Made by a program: the position numbers and the translations under genes
Shown here: in pieces, positions 6,283 to 12,644 of the stretch
Layout of the letters: each line of letters starts with the position of its first letter
Position numbering within the stretch: position 1 is the first letter of the stretch
Assembly (NCBI GenBank): GCA_021648425.1
Contig: JAKISV010000049.1
Location: 1 to 16,063 of the forward strand
Origin: Rhizobiaceae bacterium
GTDB lineage: Bacteria; Pseudomonadota; Alphaproteobacteria; Rhizobiales; Rhizobiaceae
Direction: 5' to 3'
Length of the DNA stretch: 16,063 nucleotides
Notes under the pieces: generated by a model
Database searches by the model: none
The model's input: the letters and a program-made list of their open reading frames with translations, nothing else
What the model was told of the DNA's origin: nothing

Positions 6283-8565
6283 ATGTGGAGTCTGGGTTTT
6301 GGATTGGAGCGAATAGGGCTGAAAGCGCTGGAGTTCCCAAAATTGTTTACGGTTTTGTTGATCGGCGTTTGTGTTTATGCGGCGATTTCCATCACATCTT
6401 TGCGTTTTGACGGTAATGTGACTGCCGTCCTGCCCGAAGACAGCCAAGCCTACAATGATTTTTTCAAACAAAAAGAACTTTTTCGCGATTCCGCAAAAGA
6501 TATCACTATGATTGTGCGCTCACCGCGCCTGATGAGTGCGGCGGGCCTGGAAGATTTACGCAGTCTTCAACTGGATATGGCCGTAACCGAAGGAGTGGAA
6601 AACGTCACATCACTGTTTTCCATTCCGCGACCTGATCCCCAGACCGGAGCCCTGGACAGCTTTTTCCCGGAGTTTCTGGAAGATGACGAGAGTGCGCTGG
6701 CTCTGGTGGCAGAACTGCTTGAAATTCAACCCCAGGCAAAGGGGCTGATAGTGCCGGAGGATAATATCGCAGTCATTCGTCTCACTATGACAAACAGTGT
6801 CAGCGATGTGCAATCCTATAAAATTTATCATGCAATCGAAAGTGAAGTGCTGTCCTTGAAACCGGATGATTTTGATGTCCTGTTTACCGGTATAACTCCG
6901 CTCGGATTGACGATTGTTGAATCACTGATCAGCGATCAGATGAAACTTACTCTGATTGGTTTGCTGCTGGGGGCGGGGATTGCGTTTTATGTTTTCAGAA
7001 GCCTGCTGGCTGCTGTCATTTGCGCCGTGCCGCCAGCCATCACTGCACTTTGGACAATTGCGCTTTTTGCCATCACCGGTAATCCGCTCAATTATCTAAC
7101 CACTATCCTGCCGACTTTGGCGCTGATACTGGCATTTGCCGATGGCATTGTTCTATATTATCGCTGGCAACGCTCTAATGTTGGCAATGATAATTTTGCT
7201 GAAAACCTCAAAATAGCGGTGAAGCGGGTAGGGCCTGCATCCGCTTTGACTTCCGTCACAACCGCTTTGGCCTTTTCTTCTTTCGCATTTGCTTCAAGCA
7301 GCGCGCTCAAAACCTTTGCGTTTTTGGGGGTGGGGGCGGTCACTGCTGCTTTTTTTGCGGTAATTATTGCACTGCCTCTGGCGGCCCATTGGGCCGTGGC
7401 TTTAGGGGCGGTGAAAAAAGACAAAGTGCCAAAGCCGGTATTTGAAAATCTGGGCATATCGATCCATAAGTTTGTCGCGCCCAGACCGATAATAATTGCG
7501 CTACTGGCGATAGCCACGGTGATTGGGCTGGGGTTTGTTCACAATATGATCAAACCTGAATATCGCATCACTGACTATTTGCCGCTGCAATCAGATTCCA
7601 GAAAGGCTGAACAAATAGCCAATCAATCCCTTCAAGGTGGTTCAACGCTTTTTGTCGCAATTCCAACCGTGGATCGCACGAACCTCTACAGTGTACAAAA
7701 CCGTGAGGTCTTGAAAAAGAGCGATGAAGCTTTGGCAAAACTGTTTGGCCCCGAAAAAGTGTTTTCGCTCAATTCGCTGTTTAAACAACTAAAGAGCGAT
7801 GCGGCATTTGAAGCAGTCACAAAAGAGATGGACAAGGCCAGTGCTGCGGCACGCTCCAGTTATATTTCAAAAAACAATGAGGCAATGTTGATCAGCGTTC
7901 GGCTGGCCTCTGATCAGTCGATTGTGGAAACGGCGGCTCAGGTGGAAAATATCAGGCGCGCGCTGAGAGATGTGGGGATTTCAAACCCGATCATATCTGG
8001 TTTGCCGGTGTTGATGGCAGAAGAATTTACTACACTCATTGAGCAGTTGCGTACCTCTTTGCTGATCGCCATCGCGTTGGGTGTATTGATCATCGGGGTA
8101 GCTACGCGCTCCCCATTAATGGCTGCTGCAGCGCTTACACCAAACCTGTTGCCGATATTGATGATTGAACTGGTGATTTTTCTACAGGGTGGGGCGGTTA
8201 ATCTGGCCCAGGTTATATCTCTGACTGTGGCATTCGGCATCGCCATTGATAATGCGGTTCATGTTATCAATGTGCTTGATGAAGCGCGCCGTCGCGGCCT
8301 TGGAATTCGTGATGGTATACGCTCAGCCATGAGTGAAGTGGGGCCGGCTTTAGGCGCCAGCACGTTGATTATCTGTGTGGCAACACTGGTAACGCAAATC
8401 AGTATTATGCCAATGGTTCCAATTTTGGGGCAGTTGATGATTGCAACGCTGATCATTGCATTAATATCAAATCTGGCCATACTTCCGGCTAATGTTCTGG
8501 CTATGCGGGAATTCATGCCCAATCTGTTGGGGCGAAAAAACAAGAGAGTAAAAAATGATGCGTAA
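6283..8565 (+). CDS. RND superfamily exporter, MMPL/HpnN-like, both halves in one chain
   Basis: A 760-residue inner-membrane transporter with the duplicated RND plan: TM1 (about 21-40), a periplasmic domain (41-220), a block of five helices (about 221-375), TM7 (about 401-421), a second periplasmic domain (422-590) and five more helices (591-745). Each half keeps the membrane aspartate of proton-driven family members, in LAFADGIV (Asp287) and GIAIDNAVH (Asp656). The compact periplasmic loops fit the MMPL/HpnN (lipid or hopanoid) branch rather than drug pumps of the AcrB type, which are over 1000 residues. No hopanoid genes, membrane-fusion protein or outer-membrane channel are nearby, so the cargo is unknown. 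The 3' end overlaps the next gene by 11 bases. The ribosome binding site is weak. Confidence 0.85.
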   Translation: MWSLGFGLERIGLKALEFPKLFTVLLIGVCVYAAISITSLRFDGNVTAVLPEDSQAYNDFFKQKELFRDSAKDITMIVRSPRLMSAAGLEDLRSLQLDMAVTEGVENVTSLFSIPRPDPQTGALDSFFPEFLEDDESALALVAELLEIQPQAKGLIVPEDNIAVIRLTMTNSVSDVQSYKIYHAIESEVLSLKPDDFDVLFTGITPLGLTIVESLISDQMKLTLIGLLLGAGIAFYVFRSLLAAVICAVPPAITALWTIALFAITGNPLNYLTTILPTLALILAFADGIVLYYRWQRSNVGNDNFAENLKIAVKRVGPASALTSVTTALAFSSFAFASSSALKTFAFLGVGAVTAAFFAVIIALPLAAHWAVALGAVKKDKVPKPVFENLGISIHKFVAPRPIIIALLAIATVIGLGFVHNMIKPEYRITDYLPLQSDSRKAEQIANQSLQGGSTLFVAIPTVDRTNLYSVQNREVLKKSDEALAKLFGPEKVFSLNSLFKQLKSDAAFEAVTKEMDKASAAARSSYISKNNEAMLISVRLASDQSIVETAAQVENIRRALRDVGISNPIISGLPVLMAEEFTTLIEQLRTSLLIAIALGVLIIGVATRSPLMAAAALTPNLLPILMIELVIFLQGGAVNLAQVISLTVAFGIAIDNAVHVINVLDEARRRGLGIRDGIRSAMSEVGPALGASTLIICVATLVTQISIMPMVPILGQLMIATLIIALISNLAILPANVLAMREFMPNLLGRKNKRVKNDA

Positions 8566-9076
8566 TTTGGCGATCGCCGCAATCATTTCCACTGGCAGCA
8601 TGTTCGCACCTGGCAGCGTATATGCCGGTGCAGATGCTGTCTTCTCCAGGCTGGATGGAAGTTTTCGCGGTAGTGGTTTTGCAATCACCAATGCAGATGG
8701 CAAAAAAAGCCGCGTTACCTGCCAATTGACCAATTCTTACGATGCCGCCGCCAGGCAACTGAAAATGAAGGGGCGTTGTGCCAGTACGCAGGGTGCAAGT
8801 AATGTGAATGGGACGCTGAGCCATGCCGGAAGTAAAATCAGCGGAAACTATCTCACCCTTCGCCCCAATTTTTCGATGACCAGATCGTCAGGAAAAGCGG
8901 GCGGCAAGTCTTTGACCCTCAACACCACCTTTGTCGACAAGACAGTCAGCAAAACCTACAAAATCCGCCAGATCATTCAAATTACATCGGCTGGGTTTCA
9001 GGCTGATTTTTATTCCTATGATAACAAAACCAAAAAATATGAAGCGGCAGGCGTGATCGGGTTCAGGCGAAAATAA
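8555..9076 (+). CDS. Secreted protein of unknown function, overlapping the RND exporter gene
   Basis: I do not recognise a named family. The 173-residue product starts with a Sec-type signal peptide (about 1-24, cut likely after SVYA). The mature part is basic, rich in Ser, Gly, Thr and Lys, and looks like beta strands: FRGSGFAIT, SRVTCQLTN, LKMKGRCAS, SKISGNYLTL, GFQADFYSYD. Two cysteines, Cys56 and Cys75, could form a disulfide. Two adjacent ATGs (8555, 8558) can serve as start; AAGAGAG lies just upstream. The start lies inside the end of the RND gene, so the two are translationally coupled, and the product may act in the periplasm with the exporter (inference). It resembles in style small periplasmic proteins of Rhizobiales that wrap a glycine-rich barrel around a Cys pair. 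Confidence 0.72.
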   Translation: MMRNLAIAAIISTGSMFAPGSVYAGADAVFSRLDGSFRGSGFAITNADGKKSRVTCQLTNSYDAAARQLKMKGRCASTQGASNVNGTLSHAGSKISGNYLTLRPNFSMTRSSGKAGGKSLTLNTTFVDKTVSKTYKIRQIIQITSAGFQADFYSYDNKTKKYEAAGVIGFRRK

Positions 9077-9124
9077 TACCGCTCGTTTTTGCCCAATGTT
9101 GACGATTGTGAAAGAGGCTGAACG

Positions 9125-9541
9125 ATGAACAACTATATTGATCCTGATAAAGAGCGGTTTGCTCACTTTAAGCAATTACCGCGCGATCAGCCTATTCAAA
9201 TGCTCAATCTTGTGCAGCTTAAGGCCACCGCCCAATATAACGATGGAACAATGATTACCGGCAGGGAGGCTTATAGCGCTTACAGCCGGGAAAGTTTCCC
9301 GATTTTCGAACGCCTTGGCGGCCAGATAATCTGGAGCGGGAGTTTTGAGATGGTGTTAATCGGACCTGCAGAAAAATCATGGGATATTTGTTTTATCGCA
9401 CAATATCCCAATGCAGATGCATTTATACAGATGATCCGCGATGCTGATTATCAAAAAGCCGTCAAACATCGCCAGGCCGCCGTGAGTGATTCAAGACTTA
9501 TTCGCTTTTCACCGCGCAATACAGGTGATGGTTTTGGGTAA
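9125..9541 (+). CDS. DUF1330 domain protein
   Basis: A 138-residue cytosolic protein of the DUF1330 family, which has a ferredoxin-like (dimeric alpha-beta barrel) fold and no agreed function. Family features are PIQMLNLVQLK near the start, GREAYSAYSRESFPIFERLGGQIIWSG in the middle, and ICFIAQYPNADAFIQMIRDADYQKAVKHRQAAVSDSRLIR at the end. The start ATG has AGAGG about eight bases upstream. It lies 48 bases after the secreted protein on the same strand and may be the third gene of that unit. No catalytic residues can be assigned. The region after it (9542-9676) belongs to the control region of the Nramp gene. Confidence 0.82.
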   Translation: MNNYIDPDKERFAHFKQLPRDQPIQMLNLVQLKATAQYNDGTMITGREAYSAYSRESFPIFERLGGQIIWSGSFEMVLIGPAEKSWDICFIAQYPNADAFIQMIRDADYQKAVKHRQAAVSDSRLIRFSPRNTGDGFG

Positions 9542-9569
9542 ATCCCTTTAAATTGAGTTTCTGACGTGG

Positions 9570-9586
9570 ATATTGCCTGGCAATAT
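9570..9586. repeat. 17-bp odd palindrome between DUF1330 gene and Nramp gene
   Basis: ATATTGCC-T-GGCAATAT is perfectly symmetrical around one base. As RNA it could fold into a seven-pair stem with a three-base loop, but no U-run follows, so it is not a typical intrinsic terminator. It lies 28 bases after the DUF1330 stop and 14 bases before the Fur/Mur-type repeats, so it may be an operator or a weak 3'-end hairpin. Confidence 0.4.
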
Positions 9587-9599
9587 TCTGCCAAAACAA

Positions 9600-9650
9600 G
9601 AATAATCTCTATTTGCGAATAATTCTCATTTGCAATTCGAGAATTATGCG
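9600..9650. promoter_or_regulatory. Compound Fur/Mur-type operator before the Nramp transporter
   Basis: Two 17-base copies stand head to tail: GAATAATCTCTATTTGC (9600-9616) and GAATAATTCTCATTTGC (9617-9633), 13 of 17 identical. The second lies within an imperfect dyad, TTGC...GCAA (9613-9635). Independently, ATAATTCTC (9619-9627) and GAGAATTAT (9639-9647) form perfect inverted arms 11 bases apart. The core, read on the minus strand as GCAAATGAGAATTATTCGC, resembles the Fur-family box in which GAGAAT replaces GATAAT. Mn-responsive Mur (a Fur homologue) is known to control mntH in Bradyrhizobium. The block ends 26 bases before the Nramp start codon, a repressing position. The regulator's identity is inferred. 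Confidence 0.65.
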
Positions 9651-9676
9651 ATATGGCTATTTCATGATCCATCCAC

Positions 9677-11050
9677 ATGGTAGCGAAAATGCTGAAGAAT
9701 AATCAGTTGGAAAATGAAAGCAAAGACGGAAAAGGTTTTCGCTTTGCAAATGATACACCGTCACTGGTTGAATCATTCAGGTCTGTGCCTGTTCCAAGAA
9801 ACGGAAAATTTCTGTCGCGGTTTTTTGCCTTTCTGGGGCCGGGCTTTCTGGTTTCTGTGGGCTATATGGATCCGGGCAACTGGGCTACATCCATCGCGGG
9901 CGGTTCCGAGTTTGGCTATACGTTGCTGGCAGCGGTGCTGGTATCCTCATTCATGGCGATTTTACTGCAGGCTTTGTGTGCACGTTTTGCCATCGCGACA
10001 GGACGCGATCTGGCTCAGGCCTGCCGGGATGACTATTCAAAACCGGTTTCTTTCATTTTGTGGGTTCTGGCGGAACTGGCAATTATTGCTACCGACCTTG
10101 CGGAAGTTATTGGCACTGCCATTGGTCTTCAACTGCTGTTTGGCCTGCCATTGATCTGGGGCGTAGTGATAACGGCGTTTGATGTATTTTTGATCCTTTG
10201 GTTGCAATCCAAGGGTTTTCGTTATCTGGAAGCTTTTATCGCTACATTGATATTAGTGATTGCCGGTTGTTTTGTCGGGCAGCTTATCCTGGTTCAACCT
10301 TCGATGGCGGGAATAGTATCAGGGTTCTTACCGTCACCAGAAATAGTCACCGATCAAAGAATGCTCTATCTGGCCCTTGGTATACTGGGTGCAACAGTGA
10401 TGCCGCATAATCTTTACCTGCATACAGGCATTGTTCAAACCCGGGCCTATGACCTGGATGAAAAGGGTAAAAAAGACGCAATAAAATTTGCTTCGCTGGA
10501 TTCAACATTTGCTTTGGGGTTTGCCTTGCTGGTTAATGCCTCCATCCTGATCCTGGCCGCCGCCGCATTTTATGAAACCGGGCAGGGGGTTGTTGATGAC
10601 CTGACAGAAGCCCATGCATTGCTGGCGCCATTGCTGGGTGCAGCCATCGCGCCGATATTGTTTGCTGTGGCACTGCTCGCTTCAGGATTGGCATCAACCG
10701 TTACCGCGACTATGGCGGGACAAATCGTGATGGAAGGCTTTTTGCGTATCAGGTTGCCATTATATGCGCGAAGGTTGCTCACCAGAGAGGTGGCGATTTT
10801 TCCAGCGGTAATCATGATTTACATGTTCGGCGAAAAGGGAGCTACGGAACTTTTGATATTAAGCCAGGTGGTCTTGTCCCTGCAATTGCCGTTTGCAGTC
10901 GTGCCGCTGGTAATGTTTTCCATGGATCGCAAAAAGATGGGAGCATTTCGCGCACCAGCCTGGATGTTGATATTGGCAATCGCTATAGCGGTGCTGGTAA
11001 TCGCACTGAATACCAAACTTCTATACGATTTCACCACCACCGCTTTTTAG
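9677..11050 (+). CDS. mntH: Nramp family proton-coupled Mn2+/Fe2+ transporter
   Basis: An inner-membrane importer of divalent metals, chiefly Mn2+ in bacteria. The 457-residue chain has about eleven hydrophobic segments. The metal-binding residues are intact: DPGN in TM1 (Asp65-Asn68) and ATVMPHN in TM6 (Ala239, Met242, His244), with the conserved DLAEVIGTAIGL in TM3 (140-151). A hydrophilic N-terminal extension of about 45 residues precedes TM1. The start is ATG 9677; a second in-frame ATG at 9689 is possible, and neither has a strong ribosome binding site. The Fur/Mur-type operator directly upstream supports metal control. The stop faces that of the four-helix membrane protein, 14 bases away. 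Substrate preference for Mn over Fe is inferred from family and operator. Confidence 0.9.
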   Translation: MVAKMLKNNQLENESKDGKGFRFANDTPSLVESFRSVPVPRNGKFLSRFFAFLGPGFLVSVGYMDPGNWATSIAGGSEFGYTLLAAVLVSSFMAILLQALCARFAIATGRDLAQACRDDYSKPVSFILWVLAELAIIATDLAEVIGTAIGLQLLFGLPLIWGVVITAFDVFLILWLQSKGFRYLEAFIATLILVIAGCFVGQLILVQPSMAGIVSGFLPSPEIVTDQRMLYLALGILGATVMPHNLYLHTGIVQTRAYDLDEKGKKDAIKFASLDSTFALGFALLVNASILILAAAAFYETGQGVVDDLTEAHALLAPLLGAAIAPILFAVALLASGLASTVTATMAGQIVMEGFLRIRLPLYARRLLTREVAIFPAVIMIYMFGEKGATELLILSQVVLSLQLPFAVVPLVMFSMDRKKMGAFRAPAWMLILAIAIAVLVIALNTKLLYDFTTTAF

Positions 11051-11064
11051 TGCAGTCAACTGAC

Positions 11065-11511
11065 TTACTTCAGCGACTCTACTGTTTTTGGGCCATCACC
11101 TGCGATTTTTGTCAGCATCCAATCAAGGAACAATCCAACGATTGCACCTTCAACGATTACCCACCAGGGGGAAGACCATATGCTGTTGGCGCCAAAATAA
11201 GCAATGAACATTTTTTCGATTTTCTCATAACCAAATAACAGCAGGAGAAAATTGAACCAGGCACCAAACAACATTCCGCGCCACCACCAGGATATTTTCA
11301 TTCGCAATATCGGGTGCCAGGAATAAACCCCTGCGATGCCAATCACACCACCGATGGATGCGTACCACAGTAAGATACCAATCTGCATGAGGAAATCTGT
11401 ACCGGGGGCAAAATAGGGAAGCATGATAAAACCGGCAGCGCCAATTATCAGTCCCAATAGTTTGCCCCAGATAATGCGTAAGGTGAGGGATGGTTTTGTA
11501 AGACCAAACAT
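11065..11511 (-). CDS. Uncharacterised four-helix membrane protein under an FNR/FixK box
   Basis: I do not recognise this family. From ATG 11509-11511 it has 148 residues with four likely membrane helices: about 13-33, 41-63, 78-97 and 115-136. It is aromatic and rich in tryptophan (KISWWWRGM, SSPWWV). No known catalytic motif is seen. The open frame extends upstream to 11646, but I choose the inner ATG because AAGGAG lies seven bases before it and the extra residues look non-coding; a TACTAT hexamer (11554-11559) there could be a -10. That hexamer lies 32 bases from the centre of the FNR/FixK box, the spacing of a class II FNR promoter. The gene is divergent from the Tat-exported protein and convergent with mntH. 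Confidence 0.72.
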   Translation of the reverse strand: MFGLTKPSLTLRIIWGKLLGLIIGAAGFIMLPYFAPGTDFLMQIGILLWYASIGGVIGIAGVYSWHPILRMKISWWWRGMLFGAWFNFLLLLFGYEKIEKMFIAYFGANSIWSSPWWVIVEGAIVGLFLDWMLTKIAGDGPKTVESLK

Positions 11512-11581
11512 ATCAAACTCCTTTGCCAGATAACTGTTGCCCCCCTTATATATATAGTAACAAAAATACGAAAAACACGAG

Positions 11582-11595
11582 TTGATGGAAATCAA
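11582..11595. promoter_or_regulatory. Perfect FNR/FixK (CRP-FNR family) box in a divergent promoter
   Basis: TTGATGGAAATCAA matches the anaerobox TTGAT-N4-ATCAA in all ten fixed positions. It lies between two divergent genes: 70 bases before the four-helix protein start at 11511 and 83 bases before the Tat protein start at 11679. For the leftward gene a TACTAT -10 would put the box centre near -41.5, an activating place. For the rightward gene a TATAAT (11634-11639) puts it near -58. FnrN, FixK or a Dnr-type NO sensor could bind; the sequence cannot say which. Confidence 0.7.
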
Positions 11596-11603
11596 AATGA
11601 CGA

Positions 11604-11639
11604 TATGCTTGAAATGAGCATAAGTAAGTGTTATATAAT
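11604..11639 (+). promoter_or_regulatory. Inverted repeat and -10 element before the Tat-exported protein
   Basis: TATGCT (11604-11609) and AGCATA (11617-11622) are perfect inverted arms seven bases apart. Twelve bases downstream lies a consensus -10, TATAAT (11634-11639), with no good -35, as expected for an activator-dependent promoter. Transcription would begin near 11646, some 33 bases before the start codon at 11679. Confidence 0.45.
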
Positions 11640-11678
11640 GATTCACATTAAACAGTGATAATATAACAGGAAAAACTC

Positions 11679-12020
11679 ATGACCGTTACCGCTATCAGAA
11701 AATTCAATCGCCGCAAATTTCTTTCCAGTTCAGCTGTTGGCGCACTTGCCGTTGCCGGTCTTGCAGGAGTAGGCAGCAATAAGGTGTTTGCCGGACTTTT
11801 GTCAGGCGATGCAAAAAGCTATTGGTCTGAGGCTAAAACACAGCGCTATCTTTGCAGTCAGATACATCTTTCAAAGAGCCAGGAACTTTCGCGTATTGTT
11901 GCCAGTCCAAACCTGGATATTGCGGAAAAAAACCTGGCACTTCGTACTACACGCTGCCCAAGCTGTGCGGTGCAAATTCGCCCCGGCGGTGAAGGAGCGG
12001 GCTACGCCATTGGTGTTTGA
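11679..12020 (+). CDS. Small Tat-exported cysteine protein of unknown function
   Basis: I do not recognise this family. The 113-residue product begins with a twin-arginine leader: NRRKFLSSSA (10-19), a hydrophobic stretch (17-32) and a likely cut after KVFA (38). The mature protein is only about 75 residues and holds three cysteines, Cys59 (RYLCSQ) and a CPSC pair (Cys93, Cys96), near a glycine-rich end (RPGGEGAGYA). Tat export suggests folding or cofactor loading before export; CPSC could be redox-active or bind a metal, but one pair plus a lone Cys does not make a standard iron-sulfur site. AGGAAA precedes the ATG. It lies downstream of the FNR/FixK box and faces aat with five bases between stops. 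Confidence 0.72.
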   Translation: MTVTAIRKFNRRKFLSSSAVGALAVAGLAGVGSNKVFAGLLSGDAKSYWSEAKTQRYLCSQIHLSKSQELSRIVASPNLDIAEKNLALRTTRCPSCAVQIRPGGEGAGYAIGV

Positions 12021-12025
12021 GCAAG

Positions 12026-12640
12026 TCAGATAAACTGAATATCTTTGGCAATTGCTGGTTCCAGCAGTTTCAGATAATCATATTTGGCAATTTCAACGAC
12101 ACCAAAACGCTCAAGGTGCGCTGTAGTGAACTGGGTATCGAGCAGGCTGAAACCGCGTTGTTTTAGTCTCTCGACCAGGTGAACCAGGCAAACTTTTGAG
12201 GCATCCGTGCGGCGTGAGAACATGCTTTCTCCAAAAAATGCACCCCCCACACTCACGCCGTACAGCCCACCGACAAGTTGCTCATCCTGCCAGGCCTCAA
12301 CGCTGTGGGCATGGCCCATATCGTATAGTTCGCGATAGAGTTGTTTGATTTGGCAGTTAATCCAGGTTTTGTCGCGGCCTTCGGCTTCTTCTGCACATTT
12401 TTCCAATACCGTTGAAAATGCCGTATCGATGCGAATATCAAACAGATTGCGGCGAAGGCTTTTTTTCAAGCTTCTGGGAATATGAAAATTATCCAGCGGT
12501 AAAATACCGCGCTTTTCCGGTTCAACCCAGAATATCGCGGGATCATCGGCGCTATCTGCCATCGGGAATATTCCGCAGCAATAGGCTTTCAACAAAATTT
12601 GTGGCGTAATTTCGTACAGTATATTGTTGGTATTGTTCAC
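12026..12640 (-). CDS. aat: Leucyl/phenylalanyl-tRNA--protein transferase
   Basis: Aat adds Leu or Phe from charged tRNA to proteins with N-terminal Arg or Lys, marking them for ClpS/ClpAP in the bacterial N-end rule. Signatures are LLKAYCCGIFPMADSADDPAIFWVEPEKRGI near the start, SVEAWQDEQLVGGLYGVSVGGAFFGESMFSR, DASKVCLVHLVERLK and FSLLDTQFTTAHLERFGVVEI. I start at GTG 12638-12640, giving 204 residues, the usual length in rhizobia; the open frame runs to 12766 but the earlier part lies inside accC. A TTG at 12641-12643 is an alternative. The accC stop ends four bases before this GTG and no clear ribosome binding site is seen, so translation is probably coupled. Identity is secure; the start is less so. 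Confidence 0.92.
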   Translation of the reverse strand: MNNTNNILYEITPQILLKAYCCGIFPMADSADDPAIFWVEPEKRGILPLDNFHIPRSLKKSLRRNLFDIRIDTAFSTVLEKCAEEAEGRDKTWINCQIKQLYRELYDMGHAHSVEAWQDEQLVGGLYGVSVGGAFFGESMFSRRTDASKVCLVHLVERLKQRGFSLLDTQFTTAHLERFGVVEIAKYDYLKLLEPAIAKDIQFI

Positions 12641-12644
12641 CAAA

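Noticed and set aside
7158..7517. Minus-strand 119-codon frame opposite the RND gene
   Set aside because: The Ala/Thr-rich translation mirrors the codons of the membrane helices on the other strand and has no family signature.
8513..8824. Minus-strand 103-codon frame over the RND/secreted protein junction
   Set aside because: It lies across two well-supported plus-strand genes and has no recognisable domain.
9542..9676. Small RNA or riboswitch before the Nramp gene
   Set aside because: Mn riboswitches (yybP-ykoY) have a conserved structured core that I do not see; the repeats fit protein-binding sites better.
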